Assembly: GCA_022710485.1 (NCBI GenBank)
Contig: JAKLGU010000003.1
Coordinates: forward strand, 115,826 to 179,825
Origin: Gemmatimonadota bacterium
GTDB lineage: Bacteria; Gemmatimonadota; Gemmatimonadetes; Gemmatimonadales; GWC2-71-9
Length of the DNA stretch: 64,000 bases
Direction of reading: 5' to 3'
The notes beneath the pieces were generated by a model, which had not been told where the DNA came from, ran no database searches, and was given only the letters and a program-made list of their open reading frames with translations. Shown here piece by piece: positions 7,776-15,266 of the stretch. A program made the position numbers and the translations under genes. Numbering within the stretch: the first letter of the stretch is position 1; each line of letters starts with the position of its first letter.

Positions 7776-8159
7776 CACTACGTACAGATACCGCAGTGGC
7801 ACGGCGCCCGTGTTCACCACGTCATGGGTCGTCTGCGGGGGGCAATACGCCACCGACCCCGGCACCAGGGAGAGGGTCGCACCCCCAGCGACGCGCACCT
7901 CTCCCGATCCCGCCAGCACGATCACGACCTCCTCGTACCCTTCGGTGCTGTGCTCCCCGACCGCGGCGCCCGGCGCCAGGATGACCTGCCCCGAGCGCAT
8001 GGTGACCGTCTCCGGCGGGCCGCCGAGGACCCTGGCGTACTCGCTGGCGGCGGCGTCGAGCTGGACGACGTGCGGCACCGGCCTGCCCGGGAGGCCCTGG
8101 GCAGCGAGCGCGCCGGGCAGGACAACGAGGAGCTGGAGGGCCAGGAGGGTCGGGCGCAT
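7761..8159 (-). CDS. Secreted cupin-domain protein
   Basis: Single-domain cupin of 132 residues with a signal peptide (LLALQLLVVLPGALAAQG). Cupin motif 1 is seen as GEHSTEGYEEVVIVLAGSG and motif 2 as YCPPQTTHDVVN. The His/Glu set would bind a divalent metal in the periplasm. It is the last gene of the MbnP-MbnH operon, 10 nt after mbnH. Its exact function is unknown. An earlier in-frame ATG exists at 8219, but it lies inside mbnH and lacks a signal sequence, so 8159 is preferred. Confidence 0.85.
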   Translation of the reverse strand: MRPTLLALQLLVVLPGALAAQGLPGRPVPHVVQLDAAASEYARVLGGPPETVTMRSGQVILAPGAAVGEHSTEGYEEVVIVLAGSGEVRVAGGATLSLVPGSVAYCPPQTTHDVVNTGAVPLRYLYVVARAP

Positions 8160-8169
8160 GATGCGCTCC

Positions 8170-9372
8170 TCAGCGTGGCGTGGACGGCGACGGCGACGAC
8201 GCCGCGAAGGGATCGGCAAAGCGCGGGTCGTGCAGGAACTTCTCGTCGGTGAGCGACTCGAGGAACGCCACGACGTCGTCGATTTCCGCTTCCGTGATGT
8301 CGAAGCCGCGCACCAGGCCGGACTTGAGCGGGCTCAGGCTGCCGTCGCCGGCGTAGGGGCCGGAGTCCACCAGCCGCCCGCCGCGCGCGTAGTGCCGGAT
8401 GACGTCGCGCAGCGTGGCGAGGCTGCCGTCGTGCATGTACGGCGCCGTGACGGCGACGTTGCGCAGCCCCTGCGGCCGGAAGCGCCCGCGGTCGGCCGGG
8501 TTCAGCGTCAACTCATACAGCCCCTGGTTGCCCGTCGGGTAGCTCCCGTCCCCGCCGATGTTGTACAGCCCGTTGTTGAAGAAGGGGTAGGTGACGGTGC
8601 CCGCCGTCGTGCCGGCATCGCGGTACGAGGTCGAGAGATTCACGCCGCTGTGGCAGTGAAAACACTCGAGCCGTTCGGAGTTGAACAGCTTGAGGCCCCG
8701 GACCTGCTGCGCGGTAAGCGCCAGCGGGTCCCCCCGGTAGTAGCGGTCGTAGGGACTGTCCGACGAGATGAGCGTCCGGGTGAAGCTGGCGAGCGCGAAG
8801 ATGACCTGGTTGATGGTGGCCCCCGGCGGGCTGTTGGGAAAGGCCGCCTTGAACATCGCCCGGTAGGTGCTGTCGTCGTCGAAGCGCTGCAGCACCTCGG
8901 CGCGGTTTCCGTCGAGCACGCCGAGTTCGATGGGGTTGTCCGACAGCAACGGCACTTTGATCTGGTCCTCCAGTTCGAGGAGGACGTTGTTGCCCCAGGT
9001 CAGCGTGCTGAAGTAGGCGGTGTTCGCCAACCCCTGGCTGTTCCGGCGCAGCACGTGCCCAGTCGAGCCGGCGGGCGTGGCCTGGCTGTCGGTGAAGGCG
9101 AGTCGCTGCTCGTGGCAGGACGCGCACGTCTGCGTCTGGTTACCGGAAAGGCGTGGATCGTAGAACAGCCGGCGGCCGAGGGCGATCTTCTGGGGCGTCA
9201 GCGGGTTGTACTCGGGAATCGCCGGGGTGGCGAACTCCGCGGGGAGCCGCAGGAGTTCGCGCACCGAATCCCCGGCCGCCGGCTCGGTCGGGGTGTCGCC
9301 GCAGGCCAGCGCTGCCCCGACCAGCAGGACGGCGCCGACCTGGCGCCAAGCGTAACGTGGCGCGCGTGGCAT
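8170..9372 (-). CDS. mbnH: MbnH-type di-heme cytochrome c peroxidase-like enzyme
   Basis: Periplasmic lipoprotein of about 400 residues with lipobox ALACG and two CxxCH heme sites (CASCHEQ near residue 85, CFHCHSG near residue 236). It belongs to the MauG/CcpA superfamily. The neighbouring MbnP-type protein points to the MbnH branch. There the di-heme centre reaches a bis-Fe(IV) state and converts a tryptophan of MbnP to kynurenine. APYMHDGSL near the C terminus is the usual distal-site region. The start at 9372 lies 4 nt after the mbnP stop; a start at 9399 would overlap it. Confidence 0.87.
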   Translation of the reverse strand: MPRAPRYAWRQVGAVLLVGAALACGDTPTEPAAGDSVRELLRLPAEFATPAIPEYNPLTPQKIALGRRLFYDPRLSGNQTQTCASCHEQRLAFTDSQATPAGSTGHVLRRNSQGLANTAYFSTLTWGNNVLLELEDQIKVPLLSDNPIELGVLDGNRAEVLQRFDDDSTYRAMFKAAFPNSPPGATINQVIFALASFTRTLISSDSPYDRYYRGDPLALTAQQVRGLKLFNSERLECFHCHSGVNLSTSYRDAGTTAGTVTYPFFNNGLYNIGGDGSYPTGNQGLYELTLNPADRGRFRPQGLRNVAVTAPYMHDGSLATLRDVIRHYARGGRLVDSGPYAGDGSLSPLKSGLVRGFDITEAEIDDVVAFLESLTDEKFLHDPRFADPFAASSPSPSTPR

Positions 9373-9376
9373 CGGG

Positions 9377-10318
9377 CTACTGGACCACGAAGACGGCATT
9401 GGTCGCCGCCGACGCCACGCCGGTCATCGCGTCCAACCCGAAGTTCGCGAAGACGATCGGCGTGTCGGGCTGCATGGGCATCGAGTGCGTGGCCACGCCG
9501 GGCACCAGCGGGCCGCCCATGGTCTGCTCCACCTGGAAATCGAGGTTGGCCAGCATGGCCCCGACGTCCACCGCCACCGTGTCGGTCATGTGGAAATGGT
9601 CGTAATGGACCGTCGGGGTGTTGATGAGGTCGCACGTTTCCCGGTCGGTCATGGCGCGCGTGCCGTCGCCACCGCAGCCGGTGCTGCCCACGTGCACGTA
9701 GCCTTCGCCCGGCGTGCCGCCATCGGCCATCGTGAAGTTCAACACGAAGTGCCGGTACGCGTAGGCCCACGACCAGTGCATTTCCGCCAGGGGGGACGGG
9801 GCGTCGGCGTCGGTGTGCGTGGCGAGGATCGTCTTCATCAGGTGCTGCGGGACCCCGACGTCGAAGCTGATGCTGTGGACCTCGCCCGGGACGCTCTGGC
9901 CGGTGATGACGGTGTTGGTCCGGGCGGTCCCCTCCGGCGCGCTCAGGCCGGCCCCGCCGCAGGCCCCGCCCGTCGTCGAGGTCAAGTCGATCAGCGCCAC
10001 GTCGCCGTCATCGCTGTTGTACTGGAAGTCGTTGGACGCCAGTTCGACCGGCACCTCGTCGCCGGCCTCGTTGTAGAACTTCAGGTTGCTGACGTAGAAC
10101 CGCAGGTCGCTGAGTTCGACCGACACGGTGCCGCCGGCCCCGAGGTTTGACAGCACCGAGCCGCAGCCGACCGCGTTGCCCTGGTACACGGCCGCGAAGT
10201 TGAGGGTGAAGGGATCCAAGTCCTCCGGGGAGGAGGATTCGCATGCGGTGGCGACGAGCGCCGCCGCGCCAAGGGACGCCAGCGTGCGGACCGCACGCGG
10301 CAGGGTGGACAAATGCAT
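9377..10318 (-). CDS. mbnP: MbnP-family copper-associated lipoprotein
   Basis: Lipoprotein of 313 residues (lipobox VATAC) in the MbnP family, copper-binding periplasmic proteins modified by MbnH. Family features are LNFAAVYQG near the start of the mature protein, the strand SDLRFYVSNLKFYN, the Trp-bearing EMHWSWAYAYRHF and the C-terminal THSMPMQPDTP. The Trp in the HWSW segment is the likely kynurenine site by analogy. The start at 10318 has GGAGCGGAG just upstream; an ATG at 10342 has no such site. Its ribosome binding site can pair with upstream RNA. Upstream in the operon is a small Cys-rich secreted protein. Confidence 0.87.
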   Translation of the reverse strand: MHLSTLPRAVRTLASLGAAALVATACESSSPEDLDPFTLNFAAVYQGNAVGCGSVLSNLGAGGTVSVELSDLRFYVSNLKFYNEAGDEVPVELASNDFQYNSDDGDVALIDLTSTTGGACGGAGLSAPEGTARTNTVITGQSVPGEVHSISFDVGVPQHLMKTILATHTDADAPSPLAEMHWSWAYAYRHFVLNFTMADGGTPGEGYVHVGSTGCGGDGTRAMTDRETCDLINTPTVHYDHFHMTDTVAVDVGAMLANLDFQVEQTMGGPLVPGVATHSMPMQPDTPIVFANFGLDAMTGVASAATNAVFVVQ

Positions 10319-10323
10319 TGGAA

Positions 10324-10420
10324 GCTCCGCTCCATGGGACATCGTTGTGGATTCGCCTGACTCGCGCTCGATGGCCCGCCCGGACAAGTGCCGGGCCTGG
10401 CGAGCGCGATGCGGCGGAGC
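10324..10420 (-). promoter_or_regulatory. Candidate structured leader that can mask the mbnP ribosome binding site
   Basis: In the message, GCTCCGC (10414-10420) is complementary over 7 nt to GCGGAGC (10324-10330), the core of the mbnP Shine-Dalgarno. An 8-bp stem CGCGCTCG/CGAGCGCG (10363-10370 with 10401-10408) is nested between. The element lies between the small Cys-rich gene and mbnP, as in copper-responsive cutF-type leaders. No folding calculation was made. Confidence 0.4.
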
Positions 10421-10460
10421 GTGCGGGGCAGGCTCCGTCGGCGGCACGAGAAAACTCGGG

Positions 10461-10841
10461 TCAGGCGAGGTGCGGAGGGGCGTTCGCGAAGGGGAGGGTG
10501 TACCTGGGAGTCGACCGGCGTGGCAGCGCGCGTCCCGCCGTCCTGTCCTCCCGGACCAGCTGGACAGGCAGCCCGACGACATGCGGCGCGGCGGGCATGG
10601 CCACACGGCCGACGTGACAGGAATTGCCGACGCAACAGTCGGGGATCTTGGAGGGAGCCGACGGCGCCTGATCGTGCTCGTGGCCCGCCGGCGCCGTGAC
10701 CGGCGCTTCGGCGGCCTGATGGTGCGGCGCAATCCCGGCCGCATCCGCCTGGCATCCATGCGGAAGACCCGGGACCAGGGAGTTGACCCCGAACCCGATC
10801 GCCAGAATGGCGCCACAGGCACGCAACCACCGGGAAGGCAT
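10461..10841 (-). CDS. Small Cys-rich secreted protein, DUF2946/CutF-like (candidate copper-sensing uORF)
   Basis: A 126-residue protein with an N-terminal hydrophobic segment (RACGAILAIGFGVNSLVPGL) and a His-rich middle (IAPHHQAAEA, AGHEHDQAP). A Cys cluster DCCVGNSCH has first and last Cys spaced C-x5-C. The tail is basic and proline-rich and ends NAPPHLA. Small DUF2946 proteins of this layout (CutF, CruR) act as copper-responsive upstream ORFs for copper-handling genes. This one heads the mbnP-mbnH-cupin operon. The family match is by pattern and context, not by a search. No strong ribosome binding site precedes the chosen ATG. Confidence 0.65.
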   Translation of the reverse strand: MPSRWLRACGAILAIGFGVNSLVPGLPHGCQADAAGIAPHHQAAEAPVTAPAGHEHDQAPSAPSKIPDCCVGNSCHVGRVAMPAAPHVVGLPVQLVREDRTAGRALPRRSTPRYTLPFANAPPHLA

Positions 10842-10939
10842 GATCGGCAAATATCCTCGGAACAACCCCTGGCCGCAACGGCCACCACGAGCTCGCGGCG
10901 CTGGCAGATCGGGGCCGGAGCAGTTCCCGCGTTTTTTCA

Positions 10940-11002
10940 TGCAATTTCGCGCTTCGCCCGTGCAATTCCTGTCCGAAAGGTTGCATTTCTTGGACAGGGC
11001 AG
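10940..11002. promoter_or_regulatory. Three helically phased TGCAWTTC sites, 21 bp apart
   Basis: TGCAATTTC (10940), TGCAATTCC (10961) and TGCATTTCT (10982) start exactly 21 bp apart, two turns of B-DNA. An inverted CCTGTCC/GGACAGG pair (10968-10974 and 10992-10998) overlaps the last two. The array lies in the 292-nt gap between the divergent copper operon and the outer-membrane protein gene at 11134. That is where a cooperatively binding regulator would sit. Confidence 0.55.
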
Positions 11003-11054
11003 GCGCAAGAAGAATCAAATCGCGATCGCATAACCACTTAGGAACGAACTGCCC

Positions 11055-11083
11055 CCCTGCCCCGCAGACCCGCTGCCCCGCCG
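11055..11083. repeat. CCCCGCTG/CCCCGCAG repeat copy
   Basis: Imperfect copy of the dispersed GC-rich repeat family, in the leader of the outer-membrane protein gene at 11134 and about 40 nt upstream of its AGGAGG site. Confidence 0.5.
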
Positions 11084-11133
11084 ATTCCGGCCCCCATCCT
11101 GCACCTTCCTCCCTGTCCAGGAGGATTCCACCC

Positions 11134-11724
11134 ATGAGTCGATTGTTCCTCGTCGCCACCGCCTTGGCGCTCTTCGTGACGCCGGTCACCGCCCAGAACC
11201 CGAACGTCCGCCAGGGTTTCTGGTACGGATTCGGCTTCGGCGTAGGCTCCGGAAAGCTCCACTGCGACATCTGCAACGACCAGAGCGGTACCGACCTCAC
11301 TGCGTCGGCCCGCGCCGGCTGGGTGCTGTCGCCCTCGTGGCTCCTCGGCGCCGAGCTCGACGGCTGGACCAACTCGCAGGACGTGGCGACCCGCCGCTCA
11401 TGGAGCCTGAGCGCGGTGGCGCTCTGGTACCCGTGGAAGGAACGCGGCGCCTACGTGAAGGGCGGCCTCGGCATCACCGGCTACCGCGCCAGCGACTCCG
11501 TGGACGTGATCTCGACCACGCGACCGGGCGGCATCATCGGCGTCGGGTACGAATGGCGAGTCGGGAAGAAGGCCTCGATCAATCCGTACCTCAACTACCA
11601 GTACACGCTGGCCGGCGACCTCCAGTTCGAGCACACCGAGGACAACACCGTCACGACCGCCACCATCGCCAACGACGCCAGCATCTCGTCGGTGCAGTTC
11701 GGCGTCGGGCTCGTGATCCACTGA
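11134..11724 (+). CDS. Small outer-membrane beta-barrel protein
   Basis: OmpA/OmpW-like eight-strand barrel of 196 residues with a signal peptide cut after PVTAQ. Amphipathic strands are visible, such as GFWYGFGFGVGSG, ARAGWVLSP and SVQFGVGLVIH, the last ending the protein. A CDIC pair lies in the first extracellular loop, which could form a disulfide or bind metal. A strong AGGAGG site precedes the ATG. It is divergent from the copper operon and followed 11 nt later by a lipoprotein gene. The function is not known. Confidence 0.8.
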   Translation: MSRLFLVATALALFVTPVTAQNPNVRQGFWYGFGFGVGSGKLHCDICNDQSGTDLTASARAGWVLSPSWLLGAELDGWTNSQDVATRRSWSLSAVALWYPWKERGAYVKGGLGITGYRASDSVDVISTTRPGGIIGVGYEWRVGKKASINPYLNYQYTLAGDLQFEHTEDNTVTTATIANDASISSVQFGVGLVIH

Positions 11725-11735
11725 GCGGAGGACCC

Positions 11736-13004
11736 ATGCGACACCCCACCCTGCCCATCCCGGCCGGCACGCTCGCCGCCCTCCTCCTCGGCTCCGCTGC
11801 CCTCTCGGCGTGCGCGGACGACTCGAGCGCGCCCTCCCCCCCGGTCGCCACCGGCGTGAGTGTGGCATATGACCTCTGGCGCCCCGGCCCCAACGACGAC
11901 TGCACCGCGGACATTCACAACAGTTACTCGGTCGTGGGACCGGACGGAAAGCTCTACCCGACCTGGCACCCGCCCGTGGACCCGACCACCGGGTGCAGCT
12001 TCGGTCACGAGCACGGGCGCGACCCGCGCGGCTCCGACCTGTACCGCCGCACCGGCCCCATCCCCTTCGGCTACGCCAATGAGCAACTGGCCATCTGGGA
12101 TCCGACGGGTGTGCGGAACGAGGACCATGTCGGCCACAAGGTCGAGTGGGAAAACGACGTGAAATTCGACCTCGGCGACGGCGTGGCGGGCTCGGTGCTG
12201 GAGGTCCGCTGCGACGTGCTCACCAAGCTCCACCAGGGCACGCACTCCAAGGACGCCTTTACCAACAACCTGCACGAGCTGGTGTACCACGTGGACTGCA
12301 CCGGCGGCACCGTGATCGGCATGACCGTCATGGCCGCCATCGGCACGCCGGGGGAAATGGTCGAGTCGTGCGACCACGACGTGCACATCCCCGTGGGTGC
12401 GCCGACGCCGCTCAACAGCCCCGATGGCGGCGGCAAGCGGACCCTGCCCGACCGGGCCTGCATCGAGCAGCACATGCTGGTGCCCCCGGGCCAGAATTCC
12501 AGCTTCGGCTCCGCGCTCCACGAGAGCTGGCAGGTGTCGGCGAGCCTCCGCACCGAGTCCGGCCGGACCCTGGCCAGCGTGGACCCGTATTACCAGGTCT
12601 TCTACCCGAGCCGTTTCTACGACCCCACCCTCCCGGGGCTCACCGGGCGCACGGTGGACATGTGCTTCACCTCCGAGCCGAACGGCGATCGCGCGCGGGG
12701 CTGGCTCTGCGACCAGGCCACGGCGAACGGCACGCTGACTTCGCTGGCGTTCGACGATCCGCGCTCCCCGTTCAATGGCGTGCGGCGCCAGGTGGACATC
12801 AACGGCAACCGCATCCGCAACGCCGAGGGGCCGGAGGTCTGGTATACCGACCCCTTCGGCCGGAACGGCCGCACGCAGGCGTTCCCGGGCTCGATCCGCC
12901 AGGTCGTGGCCAAGATGGATAATGCGGATGGGTTCGAGTTTCGCGGCCCCACGATCGGCGGGAACCGGGACTATGGCGGGCCGGGGGTGCATGCACCGAA
13001 TTAG
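11736..13004 (+). CDS. Hypothetical lipoprotein
   Basis: A 422-residue protein with a lipobox (AALSACA near residue 23). The mature part begins with VAYDLWRPGPNDDCTADIHN and contains His-rich GCSFGHEHGRDP and SCDHDVHIPVG. Near the C terminus is a WYTDPFGRNGR segment. I do not recognise an enzyme family. The pattern resembles secreted proteins with no assigned function found beside copper or redox genes. It is co-directional with the barrel gene, with GGAGG 4 nt before the ATG. A strong bidirectional terminator follows. Confidence 0.8.
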   Translation: MRHPTLPIPAGTLAALLLGSAALSACADDSSAPSPPVATGVSVAYDLWRPGPNDDCTADIHNSYSVVGPDGKLYPTWHPPVDPTTGCSFGHEHGRDPRGSDLYRRTGPIPFGYANEQLAIWDPTGVRNEDHVGHKVEWENDVKFDLGDGVAGSVLEVRCDVLTKLHQGTHSKDAFTNNLHELVYHVDCTGGTVIGMTVMAAIGTPGEMVESCDHDVHIPVGAPTPLNSPDGGGKRTLPDRACIEQHMLVPPGQNSSFGSALHESWQVSASLRTESGRTLASVDPYYQVFYPSRFYDPTLPGLTGRTVDMCFTSEPNGDRARGWLCDQATANGTLTSLAFDDPRSPFNGVRRQVDINGNRIRNAEGPEVWYTDPFGRNGRTQAFPGSIRQVVAKMDNADGFEFRGPTIGGNRDYGGPGVHAPN

Positions 13005-13005
13005 G

Positions 13006-13030
13006 CGGGGCAGCGGGGCAGCGGGGCAGG
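13006..13030. repeat. GCGGGGCA repeat, three units
   Basis: Three tandem GCGGGGCA units directly after the lipoprotein stop codon. A short copy in the opposite orientation, GCTTCCCCGCCC (13085-13096), lies on the other side of the terminator, so the two could pair around it. Confidence 0.75.
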
Positions 13031-13040
13031 AGAAACGGAA

Positions 13041-13076
13041 ACGAGGGGAGATCGGTTGATCTCCCCTCGTCTTCTT
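13041..13076. terminator. Bidirectional intrinsic terminator
   Basis: A perfect 13-bp stem (13041-13053 with 13058-13070, ACGAGGGGAGATC and its complement) with loop GGTT is followed by CTTCTT. It separates the convergent lipoprotein and GAF-protein genes. Confidence 0.8.
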
Positions 13077-13099
13077 GCATCCGCGCTTCCCCGCCCTCC

Positions 13100-14734
13100 T
13101 TACGGCCGTCGCCGCCATCCCGGTGCCACCGGCGGCGTGGACAGCGATGCCCGACGAAGGAGTTCCAGGTGCGGGGCCAGCACGTCAGCCAGCTGCTGCG
13201 CGAGCGCGATGTCGGCGCGGGTAAAGGCGTCGGCCCCGGCCGCGAGGAGCGTGAGGCAGCCGAAGATGCGCCCGCCGACCCGGAGCGGCACCACGAGCGC
13301 CGCAGTGGGCTGCCCTCCGGCCTTTTCCGCCTCGAGCTGGCGCCGCGCCGATGCGTAGGCGTGCGGCAATTCTCCGCGCAGCACCCGGCCCAGCTCGGTG
13401 CCGGCCACCGACATGAGCGGCAGGTCGGGGAGGGGCCGCGCGTCGCCAGGCGCCACGATCACCACTTCGTCGGCTTCGCCGAGGCGCAGCGCGAATTCCA
13501 TCCGGTCGAACGGCAGGACCGTCGAGGCCTCGCGCGCGAAGAGCCGCGTCGCGGCGCCGACGTGCGCGGTCGTGGCGAGCACCTCCGCGATCCGGCCGAG
13601 ATGCGCCGGCACGTTGCGCAGCACGCTCAGGTGCGAGCGCATGACCTGCACCTGCCAGGCGAGGAGGAAGCTGTCCACCCGCACCGCGACGAGCGGCGCC
13701 ACCTGCCGCAGGAGATCGAGGTCTTCCGGGCGGAAGAAGTCGGGGCCGTTCCCGCCGAGCAGGAGATAGCCCGCCACGCGAGTCTGCGAGAGGAGTCGCA
13801 CGCCGATGACGGCGCGCGCGATCGTCGGGTCCCTGCCCTGCCCCGGCGCGTCGGGGCACCACGACGGCGTGGCGTGCTGCGCATGGGTGTCGCCGACGAG
13901 GATCTCGTCCGCGTCGCCGAAGCGGGCGGCAGGATCGAACTGGTCCTTCGTGACGACCAGCGCCGGATCGGACCAGAAGGTCCCCGGGCCGTGGCGGTCG
14001 AATCGGTAATGCTCCTGGGCCGAAGCGTCGGGCACCAGGATCTGGATGCGGTCGTGGGGGAGCATCGGCTGCAACGCCTGGGACACGAACTCGGAAAACT
14101 CCCGTGGCGTGCGCGAGGCCGACTCGGCGAGGCCGAGCTTGGCCAGGAGTTCGTGGAGCTCGACGAGCTTGCGCCCCGGCTCCGAGCGGCGGCGCTCCGG
14201 CGGCGGCGGCGAGCCGTCCTCGCGCGGCGGCGCCAGCGGTTCCCTGCCCTGTCGCGCCACGCGCGCCAGCGTCGGGCCGAGCGAGTCGGCCACGTTCCGG
14301 AGGAGCACCGCCTCCGGCAGGCCGTAGCTGCCCTGTCGTAGGTCGGCGAGGAGCAGGAGCCCGACGTCGCGGTCGCCATGCGGCACCGCCATGCAGACCA
14401 CCGAGGCGTAGCCGGCGGTCCGGATCCGCTGCTCCATCGTGTAGAGCTCGTCCTGCCCAAGGTGTGGTGCGGGCGTCGGCACTTCGAGATTGTCCTGAGC
14501 CAGCGCCGAGGGGCCAACCAGCACGGCTGGACCCTCGGGGGGATAGACCCAGAGCGCCATGAGGTCGTGCGGGAGTTCCGGGGCCAGTAGCCCGGAGAGC
14601 GCCTCGAGCCAGGTTTCGAGCGCCACGGCATCCCACGTGCTCCCCTTCAGGCGTAGCAGCGGGACCCTCACGTCGAGGGCCTCGATTTCGCCACCCTGCG
14701 AGGATGAGCGGTAGGAATCGCGGTGATCGTTCAT
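13100..14734 (-). CDS. GAF-domain sensory protein
   Basis: Soluble protein of about 544 residues with GAF-like domains and no visible output domain. GAF-type segments include YASVVCMAVPHGDRDVGLLLL (about residues 115-145), the middle region around ARAVIGVRLLSQTRVAGYLLLG, and a third near the C terminus (PTAALVVPLRVGGRIFGCLTL, then FTRADIALAQQLADVLAPHL). Such domains bind small ligands or report redox state. No kinase, cyclase or HTH motif is seen, so it may act through a partner. It is divergent from copZ-copA-csoR. The start is uncertain: 14734 is chosen because the preceding in-frame ATGs lack a ribosome binding site too. Confidence 0.8.
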   Translation of the reverse strand: MNDHRDSYRSSSQGGEIEALDVRVPLLRLKGSTWDAVALETWLEALSGLLAPELPHDLMALWVYPPEGPAVLVGPSALAQDNLEVPTPAPHLGQDELYTMEQRIRTAGYASVVCMAVPHGDRDVGLLLLADLRQGSYGLPEAVLLRNVADSLGPTLARVARQGREPLAPPREDGSPPPPERRRSEPGRKLVELHELLAKLGLAESASRTPREFSEFVSQALQPMLPHDRIQILVPDASAQEHYRFDRHGPGTFWSDPALVVTKDQFDPAARFGDADEILVGDTHAQHATPSWCPDAPGQGRDPTIARAVIGVRLLSQTRVAGYLLLGGNGPDFFRPEDLDLLRQVAPLVAVRVDSFLLAWQVQVMRSHLSVLRNVPAHLGRIAEVLATTAHVGAATRLFAREASTVLPFDRMEFALRLGEADEVVIVAPGDARPLPDLPLMSVAGTELGRVLRGELPHAYASARRQLEAEKAGGQPTAALVVPLRVGGRIFGCLTLLAAGADAFTRADIALAQQLADVLAPHLELLRRASLSTPPVAPGWRRRP

Positions 14735-14838
14735 GGCGCAGCATAGTGCACTTTGCATGCCCCATGGTTCGGCGAACACTGGTAACCTTATATCATACCA
14801 TGTCTTACAGTGTTTTTTGGTGACTCGTTCTGGAGGGC

Positions 14839-14907
14839 ATGGCGACTGACTCATCTTGCAAATGCCTGCTGGACAAGAACTTCAGCCCGAACCGCAGAAC
14901 ATATTGA
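14839..14907 (+). CDS. Possible 22-residue leader peptide with a CKC motif
   Basis: A short ORF (MATDSSCKCLLDKNFSPNRR then TY) begins 4 nt after a strong GGAGG site at 14832-14836 and ends inside the TTGACA-like hexamer upstream of copZ. A Cys-x-Cys pair in a short peptide ahead of a copper-export operon is suggestive of a sensor or leader peptide. It could equally be chance, and the downstream promoter-like sequence argues that copZ may be transcribed separately. Confidence 0.3.
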   Translation: MATDSSCKCLLDKNFSPNRRTY

Positions 14908-14930
14908 CATACCCCCCACCCCTATATACC
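14904..14930 (+). promoter_or_regulatory. Candidate copZ-copA-csoR promoter and CsoR-type C-tract site
   Basis: TTGACA (14904-14909) is followed by a C tract flanked by AT (TACCCCCCACCCCTATATA, 14910-14928) and ends in TATACC (14925-14930), a 15-bp spacing. CsoR/RcnR-family repressors bind GC-tract DNA with AT flanks, and a CsoR gene ends this operon. The site is not a clean palindrome, so the assignment is tentative. Confidence 0.4.
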
Positions 14931-15037
14931 TTTGGATCTGGTTTCGCCGCTGCATTCCTGGCGTTGCCGGGAGAGAATCCGACGTCTCAAGGGATGGCAG
15001 AAACAGTTAGTTGTCTTCACTACTACGCGACGAGAAC

Positions 15038-15256
15038 ATGGAAAAGCTCACGCTGCACATCGAAGGCATGTCCTGCGCGCACTGCCTCAATGCCGTGAAC
15101 AAGGCTCTCAACTCGCTCGACGGCGTGGAAATCGAATCGGTCAAGATCGGCCGCGCCGAGGTGCGCTTCGACCCTTCCAAGGCGGACCCCACGACTATCG
15201 CCGCGGCAGTGTCCGAGCAGGGCTACCGCGCCACGCCGGCGCCCAGCGCAGGTTGA
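15038..15256 (+). CDS. copZ: CopZ-like copper chaperone (HMA domain)
   Basis: A 72-residue heavy-metal-associated domain that carries Cu(I) in the cytoplasm to the P-type ATPase. The metal loop GMSCAHC places the ligand cysteines at residues 13 and 16, and the beta-alpha-beta fold is complete to [11 protein letters not shown]. It is the first gene of copZ-copA-csoR, with copA starting 10 nt later. No strong Shine-Dalgarno precedes the ATG at 15038. Confidence 0.93.
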   Translation: MEKLTLHIEGMSCAHCLNAVNKALNSLDGVEIESVKIGRAEVRFDPSKADPTTIAAAVSEQGYRATPAPSAG

Positions 15257-15266
15257 CCTCCCAGCC

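Larger units (their letters stand above)
14735..15037. other. 303-nt divergent regulatory gap, less GC-rich than its surroundings
   Basis: The gap between the GAF gene and copZ holds TATATCAT-type AT-rich sequence near 14790, a tiny ORF at 14798-14821 (seven codons), a 22-codon ORF with a good ribosome binding site at 14839, and the C-tract promoter region at 14904-14930. No larger gene is supported. Confidence 0.6.

Noticed and set aside
10461..10841. Calling NAPP a proven arrest motif
   Set aside because: The established motif needs Arg at the first position; only the RAPP case at 4379-4390 matches exactly.
14798..14821. A seven-codon ORF upstream of copZ
   Set aside because: No ribosome binding site and no distinctive residues; too short to support.
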